Shown in pieces: positions 1 to 7,949 of a stretch of 64,000 nucleotides of DNA. A model generated the notes under the pieces. That model ran no database searches. It was not told where the DNA came from and was given only the letters and a program-made list of their open reading frames with translations. Source of the DNA: Pandoraea captiosa (GTDB lineage Bacteria; Pseudomonadota; Gammaproteobacteria; Burkholderiales; Burkholderiaceae); NCBI RefSeq assembly GCF_902459775.1, contig NZ_CABPSQ010000004.1, forward strand, positions 1 to 64,000, given 5' to 3'. The stretch's first letter is position 1, and each line of letters starts with the position of its first letter. Both the position numbers and the translations under genes were made by a program.

Positions 1-1444
1 TGCCGGACTGCGCCGAGTGATTGTGGGATCTCATCGTGTCGATTTTTGACGATCCCATCGTCGTTGCATTTGCAGTGTCAGCGTCAGTGCCGGTGTATCG
101 GCGGAACTGGTTGCGCAGATCGGGAACGCGGAAATTGTCCCCGCCGAGGTCAACAAATCGGTGCATGCCGGCCGTCCACGACGCGGACGGAACGATCAGC
201 GCATTCTCCTGCGCGTAAGCCCACAGCGACGCGTACGCGGCTTTGCTCAAGGTGCCTCCAACGGCATCGATCTCGCTCGGGAGCGGCACCACCGTGTGAC
301 CGTCCAATGGTCGGCCGCAAAGCGGTGACCGGTAGCCGGTGTAGTACTGCGTTGCCGACCACACCCACACCTCGGCAACCTCTGCCACGATGATGGGCCC
401 GATGTTCGTCGCCGGCAGCGCTTGAATGGAATAGACCGGCGCGAAGCCCGCCAGCGCGGTGGTCACGAATTGGGTGGTTGCAGCCCGACGTGAGTTGTCC
501 CCGCGTGCAGGCGTGTCAAACGTAGCGACACCTTTGACCTGGAGCGGACTAAGGCCGTCGTCGGGCGAACCGTTGATGAGCAGGCGCCCGCCGCTTTGCA
601 TAAGGCGCATGACTGCGGACGTGATGCCGGCAGGCCGATCAACTGAGAAGACGGTGGTGGACGACTTGTAATCGTCTGAGACGGCACGCAGCGCGAACGA
701 GCCGCTGCTGCCGTGGAGAAGCTCCCACGTCTTCGCGTCGACGTCCGCCCCTTCGCGCATCAGGTGGATAGACGTCTGGCCTACGCCCTTGCCGTTGGAC
801 GCAGTGACCGCGCCGGTAGACGATGAGCCACGGATTCGTCCGTACGCGATCAGCTTGGTGCCGGTCAGATCGTCATCGACGCCGCCAATCGTGACAGGAC
901 CAGAAATCGCACCGCCGACCTTCTTGAAATACTGAGTGTGAGGATCGGGGGCGTCGACGTGCGCCTTAAGTCCCTTGTCTACATACTCGCGGGTTGCGAG
1001 GATGACACTGGGATCGATCTTCAGTTCGACATTCACGCCGCTGGAATTGACGATGACCATACGCACGGACTGCGTCTTGCCGGAGCCCTCGGGCAACGTC
1101 GGCTTGTACGTCGGCGGCGCATTGGAGACGTAGCACAGGTCGCCGTCCTCATCGAACAGTCCCAGCTCGCGAATCCACTTTCCGCCCTCGGTCTCGGGAA
1201 TGACTTGTTCGGCGATGAGCTGCGACGGAGCCTTCGGGTCGACGTCGAGTGAGTTCAGCGCCGCACGACGCCATTCTCCGAGCAGCGCCTTCTGACTCGT
1301 CTTCGGGGTTGGTACGGGAGCGTTGTCGCCACCGCCGTCGCCAATGGCGAGCGCGACATATTTTCGCGGCAGGCCGAGGGCTTTTGCGTTTGCATCTTTG
1401 GCGTTGCCAATGTCAGTGGCAATAGCGAAGTAGGTCGCAGTCAT
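1..1444 (-). CDS. Phage tail fibre / tail-collar protein (gpH-like), partial
   Basis: The frame is open from the ATG at 1444 to the window edge, giving 481 visible codons; the C-terminus is missing. The N-terminus (M-T-A-T-Y-F-A-I-A-T-D-I-G) is the start typical of P2-type fibres with the DUF3751 baseplate-attachment domain. Close to the edge there is an S-H-N-H-S motif of the phage tail-collar domain, preceded by a G-T-D-A-D/T-M-G-S stretch usual just before receptor-binding tips. It would attach the particle to its host receptor. The start codon overlaps the stop of gene I (ATGA), as expected for the late operon. Host range depends on the unseen end. Confidence 0.9.
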   Translation of the reverse strand, partial: MTATYFAIATDIGNAKDANAKALGLPRKYVALAIGDGGGDNAPVPTPKTSQKALLGEWRRAALNSLDVDPKAPSQLIAEQVIPETEGGKWIRELGLFDEDGDLCYVSNAPPTYKPTLPEGSGKTQSVRMVIVNSSGVNVELKIDPSVILATREYVDKGLKAHVDAPDPHTQYFKKVGGAISGPVTIGGVDDDLTGTKLIAYGRIRGSSSTGAVTASNGKGVGQTSIHLMREGADVDAKTWELLHGSSGSFALRAVSDDYKSSTTVFSVDRPAGITSAVMRLMQSGGRLLINGSPDDGLSPLQVKGVATFDTPARGDNSRRAATTQFVTTALAGFAPVYSIQALPATNIGPIIVAEVAEVWVWSATQYYTGYRSPLCGRPLDGHTVVPLPSEIDAVGGTLSKAAYASLWAYAQENALIVPSASWTAGMHRFVDLGGDNFRVPDLRNQFRRYTGTDADTANATTMGSSKIDTMRSHNHSAQSG

Positions 1445-2055
1445 GGGTAGACGGTCAGGGTTTCGATGATGTGAACGGCAGCGCCGGCGTATGCCGGGCC
1501 ATCAACGGCGACGGCTTCAGGGGTGTACGGGTAGACCGTAAGCTCCTCGCCGAAATATGCGGCCGCGCCGTTGTACTGATAGCCTCGAATCTCGAGGCTG
1601 ATATTCATTCCTGTCAGGTGGCGGCTGGCGGGCTTTACGTCGTCAATGACACGCACCAGCTCGTTGAACATCTCGTCGGTGATGCCGGTGTCGAGTACTC
1701 CGATGCGCAGATGGAACGTGCCGCGCCTGCCGACGGGCTTTTCCTGCCACCACTCGATGACCTCGATGAGGTAGCCCAGCGGCTCGACCGCACGGCGTAG
1801 GGCCGTGATCGTGCCCTTACGCTTGTGCAGCCAGAAGCTCTTGCGGATGACCTCGCGCTTCGTCGCCTCCGGCCAGGCGTCGTCCCAGCGGTCGACAGAG
1901 ACTGTCCATGCCAGGATCGGCAGGAGAGCGACAGGGCACGTGCGCAGGTTCCACAGATCGCGCAGCGGCACGGGCACGCGCTCAATGTCGGATAGCGCGA
2001 CCGCTACCGCACGCTCGAGCGCGGTTGCGTTAGCGGGGAGCAATGACTTCTTCAT
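1441..2055 (-). CDS. Phage tail protein I (baseplate)
   Basis: The 204-residue product matches the P2 gpI family in length, position (between J and H) and in the conserved stretch W-N-L-R-T-C-P-V-A-L-L-P-I-L-A-W near residues 40-55. The following W-S/R-K segment (E-V-I-R-K-S-F-W-L-H-K-R-K-G-T) is also typical. GpI sits in the baseplate wedge together with gpJ and gpW. The start overlaps the stop of J by four bases and its own stop overlaps the H start, so the three genes are translationally coupled. The C-terminus contains two similar segments ending L-T-V-Y-P (around residues 170-176 and 199-204), an internal repeat. Confidence 0.93.
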   Translation of the reverse strand: MKKSLLPANATALERAVAVALSDIERVPVPLRDLWNLRTCPVALLPILAWTVSVDRWDDAWPEATKREVIRKSFWLHKRKGTITALRRAVEPLGYLIEVIEWWQEKPVGRRGTFHLRIGVLDTGITDEMFNELVRVIDDVKPASRHLTGMNISLEIRGYQYNGAAAYFGEELTVYPYTPEAVAVDGPAYAGAAVHIIETLTVYP

Positions 2056-3008
2056 TGCGCAGCCACGAGTTCCGCAACCGTCGAACCGAGCAGCGTTCCG
2101 TCTTCCTGCTTCAGCCGCAGCGTGATGCGCGTGCAGATCGCTGCCTCTTCCTTGTTGCGGGCGATGTTCGCCGGGGGAGACACGATCTCGACGTTGTCCA
2201 CGCCTTCGACGCCCAGCGCCGCGTCGATCTTCGCGCGATAGATGCTCTGGCCCAGGCGTCGACGTGCCTTGGCATACGCTTTGGCGTTGGTCATGGCGGC
2301 GGGGAGCAAGAGCGACTTCTCCGGGCTGGAGTCCGCGACGATCAGGTCCGCGTCGATCTCATAAAGAACGACTCTTGCGGCCTGCACCGTAACGCGGTCG
2401 CCGACGGGGCGCAGATCCTCTTCACTAAGCTTCTTCCTGACGGCGGCAAGCGCCTCCTCGGGAACAGTGCCGTCGTCGGCCGCGCCCAGGGCAGTGATCA
2501 GAATGTCGCATGGCTCCGGACTCACACATGAAGCGTCCGCCACGCGTCCGTCCGCCGAGCGCGAGTGAAACTCGTACGCTTTCGTCGGCCCAGCGATCGA
2601 TAGGCCTTCATAGGCGTTTTGCCCGCGCTCGAGCAGCGCGTCGTCGTCTTCGTAGACGGCGTCGACGGGCGGGTTCGCGTCGGGGTTTGCAGGGACAATC
2701 GTCAGCCGTTCAACTTCGAAGAACGCAACGAGGTTCTCCAGGTCATTGCCTTTCGCGTAGGGCAGCATGACGGCCTTGGCCGCTTCGTTCACACGCTGGC
2801 GCCAACCTGTCTCGCGATAGCTGTTTTCCTCAAACAGCTTGGTCAGCATTTCGGACTCAAGCTCGAGGGTCGCCGCGACCGTTGCACGCATGTCCTCGGG
2901 CACCAACAAGAGCAGGCTTGCCTTTCGGGCGTTCAGGATGGTTTCGAAGTCGAGCGGCTCGACGACGTCCGGTGCGGGCAGTTTCGAGAAATCGATAAGG
3001 GCGCTCAT
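2052..3008 (-). CDS. Baseplate assembly protein J
   Basis: The 318-residue protein has the normal gpJ length and order (W-J-I). The N-terminus (M-S-A-L-I-D-F-S-K-L-P-A-P-D-V-V) and the middle region with Y-E-F-H-S-R-S-A-D-G-R-V and D-I-L-I-T-A-L are characteristic of the gpJ/Mu gp47 baseplate family. It forms the baseplate wedge arm joining the central hub to the fibres. Start and stop overlap the neighbouring W and I genes by 4 bases. Nothing is broken or missing. Confidence 0.95.
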   Translation of the reverse strand: MSALIDFSKLPAPDVVEPLDFETILNARKASLLLLVPEDMRATVAATLELESEMLTKLFEENSYRETGWRQRVNEAAKAVMLPYAKGNDLENLVAFFEVERLTIVPANPDANPPVDAVYEDDDALLERGQNAYEGLSIAGPTKAYEFHSRSADGRVADASCVSPEPCDILITALGAADDGTVPEEALAAVRKKLSEEDLRPVGDRVTVQAARVVLYEIDADLIVADSSPEKSLLLPAAMTNAKAYAKARRRLGQSIYRAKIDAALGVEGVDNVEIVSPPANIARNKEEAAICTRITLRLKQEDGTLLGSTVAELVAAQ

Positions 3009-3376
3009 GCGGCACCTCGCGCCAAGGCGACACTTGCGGACACAGGCGACGAGTCGCGCCCGCCGTCGATACGGTCCGCCTCAAATTCCACGGTGGCCTT
3101 ACCAGTGTCGCCGCCGGTGCCGATGTTGAACGTGAGTCGGGTGAGAGACAGGCGCGGCTCCCAGCGCGTAATCGCCAGGACGCAGGCGGCCTGAATCAGC
3201 ATTCGGGTGTAGTCATTGCTCGGCTGGTCGATCAGCTCTGGCACGATGGAGCCGTACTCGCGCCGCATGACGCGCGAGCCAACGGGCGTCGTCAGAATGT
3301 CCGACACGGATTGCTTGATGTGATCTAGGTCGCTCAGATTCGAGCCGTCGACTTTGTTTACACCGAGGTAGGTCAT
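3005..3376 (-). CDS. Baseplate assembly protein W (gp25-like)
   Basis: The 123-residue product belongs to the gpW/gp25 lysozyme-like family. The family signature is visible as S-D-I-L-T-T-P-V-G-S-R-V-M-R-R-E-Y-G-S (about residues 26-44), including the conserved Glu of the E-Y-G turn. In P2 and T4 this protein joins the wedge to the sheath initiation point. It overlaps both V and J by four bases. Confidence 0.95.
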   Translation of the reverse strand: MTYLGVNKVDGSNLSDLDHIKQSVSDILTTPVGSRVMRREYGSIVPELIDQPSNDYTRMLIQAACVLAITRWEPRLSLTRLTFNIGTGGDTGKATVEFEADRIDGGRDSSPVSASVALARGAA

Positions 3377-4008
3377 TTGTTCGGGCCATCCGTGTTGTCG
3401 CCGCCACGCTGGACGCCGCCGTGATCGTGCTCGTCTACAACGACGCCGTTCGATGACAGCTTGCCGCCTTCGTGGGTGATGTCGCCCTGAATGACGGTCT
3501 TCCCACCCTCGCCACCTCTTCCGGACAACCCTCCGTTGTAGGTCAGCAGCTTTTCGACGGTGAGCGCGCCGCCCACGTGCACGTCTCCCGTGAAGTTGGC
3601 CTTCGGAAAATCCACGGTCGCGTGTTCGCTGCCTTTGACGGTAGCCGTCTTCATTCCGGTGGCATTGAGCGCGCTGGTAGCTTCGTTGTAGACGATGCGC
3701 GCGCCGTCCGGGAAGTCGATCACGAACTCGTTGGGATCTTCTGACGGGGAGAGGATGAGATCAGACGGCAGACCGCGCAGCACAATGCCGTTGCCGGTCT
3801 CGCCGCTCGGGGAGAAGACCGTTACCTGCTCGCCTTTGCTCAGCGGCGACCAGATGCGCACGCGGCCAGCGGCCGGCTGAATGCATGCGAGCCAGTCGGT
3901 GAGGCGCTCGCCGATCTGCACGCGCACGCGCAGCGGTTTATAGGAGACCGCCGCGACGGTGCCCGTGGCGATCAGATTGGCGATGAGTCGGTTGTGTTCG
4001 GCATCCAT
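3373..4008 (-). CDS. Baseplate assembly protein V (central spike)
   Basis: This 211-residue gpV-type spike starts with M-D-A-E-H-N-R-L-I-A-N-L-I-A-T-G and has an OB-fold region (residues about 15-90) with the G-E-R-L-T-D-W-L and S-P-L-S-K-G-E-Q-V-T-V-F-S-P motifs. The C-terminal third is a beta-repeat ending in H-D-H-G-G-V-Q-R-G-G, consistent with the H-x-H iron-binding tip seen in P2 gpV spikes. It pierces the outer membrane during injection. It is the first gene of the V-W-J-I-H unit and has a candidate late activator site 43 bases upstream. Confidence 0.95.
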   Translation of the reverse strand: MDAEHNRLIANLIATGTVAAVSYKPLRVRVQIGERLTDWLACIQPAAGRVRIWSPLSKGEQVTVFSPSGETGNGIVLRGLPSDLILSPSEDPNEFVIDFPDGARIVYNEATSALNATGMKTATVKGSEHATVDFPKANFTGDVHVGGALTVEKLLTYNGGLSGRGGEGGKTVIQGDITHEGGKLSSNGVVVDEHDHGGVQRGGDNTDGPNK

Positions 4009-4051
4009 GAAAGCAGGATGCCGCGCGCGCGGGAGAGCGTCACGCTAACGC

Positions 4052-4076
4052 TGTTGTTGCTGGTGCGGGCACAACA
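4052..4076. promoter_or_regulatory. Candidate late-gene activator site upstream of V
   Basis: The site is TGTTGT (4052-4057), 13 bases, ACAACA (4071-4076), a perfect 6-base inverted repeat whose near edge is 43 bases before the V start. The same arrangement with the same spacing occurs at 11817-11841 between O and P. P2 late promoters carry a TGT-N12-ACA dyad bound by the zinc-finger activator Ogr/Delta near -55. The role here is inferred from that position and from the repetition; the activator gene is not in the window. Confidence 0.65.
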
Positions 4077-4091
4077 AAGGTTGGTCGCTGA

Positions 4092-4919
4092 TCACCTCAT
4101 GCCAATCTCTTGAACGTCGTCTATACCAACGACGCGGAACCTTCGTTCGGGCCGCTCTTTGGCCCATTTCATAAGTAGTACTTTGTCGCCTGCCGGGTAG
4201 ACCAATCGCCAGACCTCTTGCGGCGTGTCATTTAGATGCGCCACCGACAAGGCGCTTGCTCCTGGGTCGCTATCGAAGTGCGCACGCAGCTTCCCAATCT
4301 GGGTCGGATAAAACCAGAGAAAGACGTACGTCGCAATGGTCAGAACGAGATTGAAAGAGTAGGGGAGTCTTGACGCACGTCGTTCGCGCAGATTGCGAAA
4401 CTCCGCAAAAAGACACCCACACGAAATTCCTGCGAAGCCGGCGGATACATAGTAAACAGATCCGAAAACGTCTCGCTTCGAGACAAAGAGGGGAGACCCT
4501 GCGACGAGAGCGAATGCACATATTGCGGCGACGATAGCAACTGAAAGTTGGATGTTATCGACCTGTCGACTGCGGGGGTAGATGAGGACGAGAAACGTCG
4601 CGAACACCAAGGGCCACAATGTTCTAGCGCTGGCGATAATGATTGCTTGCGGCGTTAGTAATGACGCAAACCACGGAGCCCCTAGATAGGTAAAGTAGGA
4701 GGTCGTTTCCCGATAAGCGAACGCGAACGCCAAGGCCGAGACTAGAAAGACAGGGCCACCGAGTTTGCCGAGAAAGTCCAGAAGTCCGATCTTGTGTGTC
4801 TCGGGGTTCACGTTTTTTCTAAGCGGCGCATGCATGCGGGCGTCCTCGACTTGATTGTTTTCGGAATTGTATAGCGGCAGTCCTCCGTCCGATGGATAAC
4901 CTCCTTCACCCGTGCCCAT
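4092..4919 (-). CDS. Unknown membrane protein, probable prophage cargo (moron)
   Basis: This 275-residue protein has a polar N-terminus of about 45 residues, then four or five hydrophobic segments (roughly residues 50-70, 85-112, 125-150, 155-170 and 190-205), and a soluble C-terminal tail of about 70 residues. The start is supported by GAGGGG six bases upstream. The gene sits between S and V, which are neighbours or nearly so in P2, and just upstream of the V late site. Its DNA is visibly richer in A/T than the structural genes. I do not recognise the family. A lysogenic-conversion or superinfection-exclusion role would fit the position but is only inference. Confidence 0.75.
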   Translation of the reverse strand: MGTGEGGYPSDGGLPLYNSENNQVEDARMHAPLRKNVNPETHKIGLLDFLGKLGGPVFLVSALAFAFAYRETTSYFTYLGAPWFASLLTPQAIIIASARTLWPLVFATFLVLIYPRSRQVDNIQLSVAIVAAICAFALVAGSPLFVSKRDVFGSVYYVSAGFAGISCGCLFAEFRNLRERRASRLPYSFNLVLTIATYVFLWFYPTQIGKLRAHFDSDPGASALSVAHLNDTPQEVWRLVYPAGDKVLLMKWAKERPERRFRVVGIDDVQEIGMR

Positions 4920-4931
4920 CGTTGCCCCTCA

Positions 4932-5390
4932 TCAACCGGGCTGCCGCGATATGTGCGTTAGTACAAGGTCGGAAATACGTTCACAGTCGAGATCGGATAT
5001 CCCAATCAACTCGCGAACCGCATATTTCACGGTGGGTCCGTTCTTTTCAACGCGATCACGAAGCCCGAAGTGATGCACGCGTGCGATGCGCTGTACTTCC
5101 CCGGTGAACTTCACGACGGCGCTATCTGATGTGGCCTCGATCTTGAGGTAGCGCGCCGTGCGAATCTTGGTGAACATCTTCCGCCGCACTCTTCCGGCCT
5201 TGGCCCGCATCTGGGGCTTGCGCGGCTCATAGGCCGTGCCGTCCGGATTCGTCTGCGCCGCGATACGCGCTTGCTGCTGGCGGCGCAGCTCGCCAGCGAT
5301 CTGCCGCGCGAGCATACGACGGCCGGTCGGCTCGAGCGAGTTGAGCAATGCCACCGCCCAGGCATCCAGCTCGCGAATGTCGCCCGCCAT
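4932..5390 (-). CDS. Tail completion protein S (phage virion morphogenesis)
   Basis: The 152-residue product carries the P2 gpS family pattern: N-terminal L-D-A-W-A-V-A-L-L-N-S-L, then R-R-M-L-A-R-Q-I-A-G-E-L-R-R-Q-Q and I-A-A-Q-x-N-P-D-G-T-x-Y-E-P-R-K (residues about 42-60). The family also includes Mu gpG. In P2 this protein caps the tail tube before it joins the head. The start abuts the R stop (5390-5392). It is the last gene of the long O-to-S unit before the cargo gene. Confidence 0.92.
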   Translation of the reverse strand: MAGDIRELDAWAVALLNSLEPTGRRMLARQIAGELRRQQQARIAAQTNPDGTAYEPRKPQMRAKAGRVRRKMFTKIRTARYLKIEATSDSAVVKFTGEVQRIARVHHFGLRDRVEKNGPTVKYAVRELIGISDLDCERISDLVLTHISRQPG

Positions 5391-5842
5391 CAGTTCATCC
5401 CGAGGAAGTCGCGCACGGCGTCGGAGAGCATCGGCTCTACACGGTAGATCGCCTCGGGCTTGCCCTCAACGTATTGCACATCGACCGCCTCGGTCAGTTG
5501 GATCTCGATAGAGACGTCGGCGGCTTCGTCGTTGAGAATGTCGACCTCAAATTTGATGCCGTCGCGCTGCCGGTCGGGATTCGCCAGCAGCTCGGGTTGC
5601 CAGTCACGGACCCACGCGATTATCGGAATCATCAGCGTGGGCGAGTCGTAAGGGTAGTCGGTGACGATGAGGTTGAGCGTGTAGCTGTAGCGAAACGAAC
5701 CGCCTTTCGATCCGACCTTACCCGCTTCGCTGCTGGCCTCAAGCCGACCGTGGTCCACGAAGATGTGCAGCTTGCCGGGGTTCTGCCGCAGATAGGGGGT
5801 GTTCTCCACCAGGGCGGCTCGTAATGCGTTGGGCTTCTTCAT
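5390..5842 (-). CDS. Tail completion protein R
   Basis: The 150 residues begin M-K-K-P-N-A-L-R-A-A-L with P-Y-L-R-Q-N-P-G-K-L-H-I-F-V-D-x-G, the usual gpR opening, and contain S-F-x-Y-S-Y-T-L-N-L-I-V-T-D-Y in the middle. GpR is needed for tail completion in P2 and is always followed by S. The ATG overlaps the Rz stop by two bases. Confidence 0.92.
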   Translation of the reverse strand: MKKPNALRAALVENTPYLRQNPGKLHIFVDHGRLEASSEAGKVGSKGGSFRYSYTLNLIVTDYPYDSPTLMIPIIAWVRDWQPELLANPDRQRDGIKFEVDILNDEAADVSIEIQLTEAVDVQYVEGKPEAIYRVEPMLSDAVRDFLGMN

Positions 5843-6348
5843 CGGGTGACGCTCTCTTCTTCGATGCTCACGTAGGGGCTACGACGCAGCTTGTCGCGCA
5901 AGGCGTCGTAGCGGGCGACGAGTTCGTGATAGGCGGTGTAGTTGTCGGCAACGGTTGCGGCGACGGCAGAGAGCGCAACGCCGGAGGGTCGCGCATCAGA
6001 ATCGCTGGGATCGTCAAGCGCGGTGTTGGCTGCGGCTGTGTCGTGCAGGCGCACAAAGCCGACAGGGACAGTGCAAGCGGCATCAGCTTGAGCAGTGACA
6101 TAGACGGGTACCTTCTGAATGATCGTGTTGCCCTTGACGCGGACTTCCCGCACTCGGTCGACGTACTGCGTGATGACGACGGGGTTTTCACGCGCGTCGT
6201 TCAGATTGACCTTCAGTTGCTTAGCCTCTTGCTCAGCCGCGCTGGCGCGACGCTGGGCGGCGTCGAGCCGAAACTGTTGAACTGAGAAGAGCAACGCGGC
6301 GAAGGCCAGCGCGAGAAGCGCGCCGAGGACTTTGGTGAGGGGCGTCAC
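5839..6348 (-). CDS. Rz-type i-spanin (LysB)
   Basis: This 169-residue protein begins at a GTG (6348) that overlaps the preceding stop (GTGA). An N-terminal signal anchor (L-G-A-L-L-A-L-A-F-A-A-L-L-F-S-V, about residues 8-24) is followed by a long charged, probably coiled-coil region (residues about 28-75: A-A-Q-R-R-A-S-A-A-E-Q-E-A-K-Q-L). This is the layout of inner-membrane spanins, which with Rz1 fuse inner and outer membranes at the end of lysis. A much longer upstream extension of this frame runs through the P-loop gene and is not coding. An outer-membrane partner is embedded in another frame. Confidence 0.85.
   Translation of the reverse strand: MTPLTKVLGALLALAFAALLFSVQQFRLDAAQRRASAAEQEAKQLKVNLNDARENPVVITQYVDRVREVRVKGNTIIQKVPVYVTAQADAACTVPVGFVRLHDTAAANTALDDPSDSDARPSGVALSAVAATVADNYTAYHELVARYDALRDKLRRSPYVSIEEESVTR
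5868..6101 (-). CDS. Rz1-type o-spanin lipoprotein (LysC), embedded in Rz
   Basis: This 77-residue reading frame lies completely inside the Rz gene in a different frame. It starts M-S-L-L-K-L-M-P-L-A-L-S-L-S-A-L-C-A-C: a signal sequence ending in a lipobox-like L-C-A-C. The mature part is rich in Pro and Thr (P-Q-P-T-P-R-L-T-I-P), as in known Rz1 proteins. The overlapping Rz/Rz1 arrangement is known in P2 (lysB/lysC) and lambda. Confidence 0.8.
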   Translation of the reverse strand: MSLLKLMPLALSLSALCACTTQPQPTPRLTIPAILMRDPPALRSLPSPQPLPTTTPPITNSSPATTPCATSCVVAPT

Positions 6349-6830
6349 TTGAGGTACTCCCCGAGGACGAGGCAGCGAAAGGCGTCCGGGTCGGTGGCGC
6401 GCCGGAAATCGGCTGCCATGTAACGGTAGACCGGCGGATCGTTCATGAAATGTTTTTCGCACCGCCATCCGTTTGCCCGAAGCAATCGAGCAAGAATGTC
6501 GTCGCCTTCGAACAGGTCTTCTGCTGAACGCAGGTATCGCGCGGTGGTGGCGTAGTAAGCCCCCTCCCTGACCTGCACGCCTTCGATCCAATCGAACTCG
6601 TCGTAGAACCACACGGCGTCGGCGGCGCGATGAGTTTCCGGCACTTCGGCGTTGCCGTCGCGAATCGTCACGATGCCGTGACGCTGCAACTGCGGTCGCA
6701 GGTGTCGTGCGAGCGAGGACACGAAGACGGTCGGCTGACCGTCCCCCGCATGGCGCATCGCGGCGAGCATCAGACGGTGCGTTTTTCCGGTCTGGCGCGG
6801 CGAAATCTCCAGGTGGGCAATGTGCGTCAT
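6345..6830 (-). CDS. Small P-loop NTPase-like protein in the lysis cassette
   Basis: The 161 residues contain a Walker A-like S-P-R-Q-T-G-K-T near residues 10-17 and a Walker B-like A-V-W-F-Y-D-E-F-D near residues 72-80, so the first half resembles the core of an AAA/terminase-type NTPase. The C-terminal half has no motif I recognise. The gene is coupled on both sides: its ATG overlaps the endolysin stop and its stop overlaps the Rz GTG. P2 has lysA, not an NTPase, at this point. The function is unknown; it could assist packaging, regulate lysis or be cargo. Confidence 0.75.
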   Translation of the reverse strand: MTHIAHLEISPRQTGKTHRLMLAAMRHAGDGQPTVFVSSLARHLRPQLQRHGIVTIRDGNAEVPETHRAADAVWFYDEFDWIEGVQVREGAYYATTARYLRSAEDLFEGDDILARLLRANGWRCEKHFMNDPPVYRYMAADFRRATDPDAFRCLVLGEYLK

Positions 6831-7642
6831 GCCGCCACCTCAAGCGCTTTGTATTTGTCGAACGCGCGCGACAGCCTCACGTCGTACAGGTGCTGCGCGT
6901 AGTCCGAGCCGTTATAGATTTCGGCTACGGTGGTCCACTTCTTCGCCCGCATAGCCTTGAGAAGGACTGGATCTGCCAGCACGAAGCGAACGAAGGCGTC
7001 GAGCTGGGCGGCCTCGCCCGTGCGCATGAGATCCACGAACGCCTCGACGCTCTCATAGCCCAGACGCTTCCAGTGGTACGCCATGATCTGGAACGCCCCC
7101 CAGCTCGCAGACGACAGCGCGCAGGCGCGCTCGATGGTGCATGCATCGGAAAGCCGCTTATGCTCGCCGGCACCGCCCACGTAGCCGCCTTGCTTCGGGT
7201 TGACCAAGTTCGGGTAGCGCTTTGCGAGCGCAGTGGCATCCAGGCCGGCCGCGCGGACTTCCCGGTACATGACGTGGCGTTCGTACAGGATGACCGGCCG
7301 GCCATCGGGCAGGAACCCACAGCCCCGGCTCTCCACTTCGTTGACCGCGCGCACAACGGCCAGCTCGGCGCCGAGCCTATCGGCGGCCGCGACCAGATCG
7401 GCGCTGGTCAGGTGTCTCGGCACGCGCGCGCCGGCGGCGAGCGCTTGCTGTGTCTTCGTCCCTGCGATGCCATCGACCACAAGGCCAAAGTGCTGCTGCA
7501 CGTCCATGACGGCACTGGTGGTGGCGGGGCCGAACCAGCCGTCGGCGTCGATGGCCGCGCCGAATGCCTTGAGCGAAATCTGCAGGCCGCGCACGGCCGC
7601 GCCGTGATTGCCCTCACGAAGCACGTTATTGAGCGGTGTCAT
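6827..7642 (-). CDS. Endolysin: peptidoglycan-binding domain plus N-acetylmuramidase
   Basis: The 271-residue enzyme starts with a PG-binding-1 domain (residues about 8-70: G-A-A-V-R-G-L-Q-I-S-L-K-A-F-G and D-G-W-F-G-P-A-T). An N-acetylmuramidase (DUF3380-type) domain from about residue 80 carries the N-E-V-E-S-R-G-C-G-F motif, whose Glu is the probable catalytic residue, and the S-W-G-A-F-Q-I-M motif. It has no signal peptide, so it needs the holin for release. It would degrade cell-wall glycan at lysis. It overlaps the holin gene upstream by 17 bases and the P-loop gene downstream by 4. Confidence 0.93.
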   Translation of the reverse strand: MTPLNNVLREGNHGAAVRGLQISLKAFGAAIDADGWFGPATTSAVMDVQQHFGLVVDGIAGTKTQQALAAGARVPRHLTSADLVAAADRLGAELAVVRAVNEVESRGCGFLPDGRPVILYERHVMYREVRAAGLDATALAKRYPNLVNPKQGGYVGGAGEHKRLSDACTIERACALSSASWGAFQIMAYHWKRLGYESVEAFVDLMRTGEAAQLDAFVRFVLADPVLLKAMRAKKWTTVAEIYNGSDYAQHLYDVRLSRAFDKYKALEVAA

Positions 7643-7949
7643 TGACCTTCCTCAGAATTCGAGTGATGGGGTTTTCTTCGCCGGCGCTGCACCGGAACAG
7701 ATCCACCACGTTGCCGCGTACGGCGAACACAGCCAGGCACAGCACCGCATTGATTGCCACGGTTGTGATATCGACCGCAGGGTGTGCGCCGAAGATGACG
7801 CGGATCGGCACCGAGGCAGTCGCGAGCGTCAGCACATAGGCGAGCCAGGCGGCGGCCGGTCGGTGACTGCCTGCCGCGCGCCGGAACAGCATCAGGCGCA
7901 CGGCAATCGCGGCACAGAGCGTCGCGTTGATGATTTCGAGGGTGTTCAC
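7626..7949 (-). CDS. Phage holin family protein
   Basis: This 107-residue protein has three hydrophobic segments (about residues 5-22, 32-52 and 60-80) and a charged C-terminus (R-I-L-R-K-V-N-D). Its position immediately before the endolysin fits the holin that forms the lysis hole. A 17-base overlap with the endolysin start suggests translational coupling. It could be the antiholin, with the next gene as holin. Confidence 0.75.
   Translation of the reverse strand: MNTLEIINATLCAAIAVRLMLFRRAAGSHRPAAAWLAYVLTLATASVPIRVIFGAHPAVDITTVAINAVLCLAVFAVRGNVVDLFRCSAGEENPITRILRKVNDTAQ

Noticed and set aside
1-1444. Tail fibre regarded as truncated gene
   Set aside because: The frame simply runs off the window; there is no stop or frameshift in the visible part.
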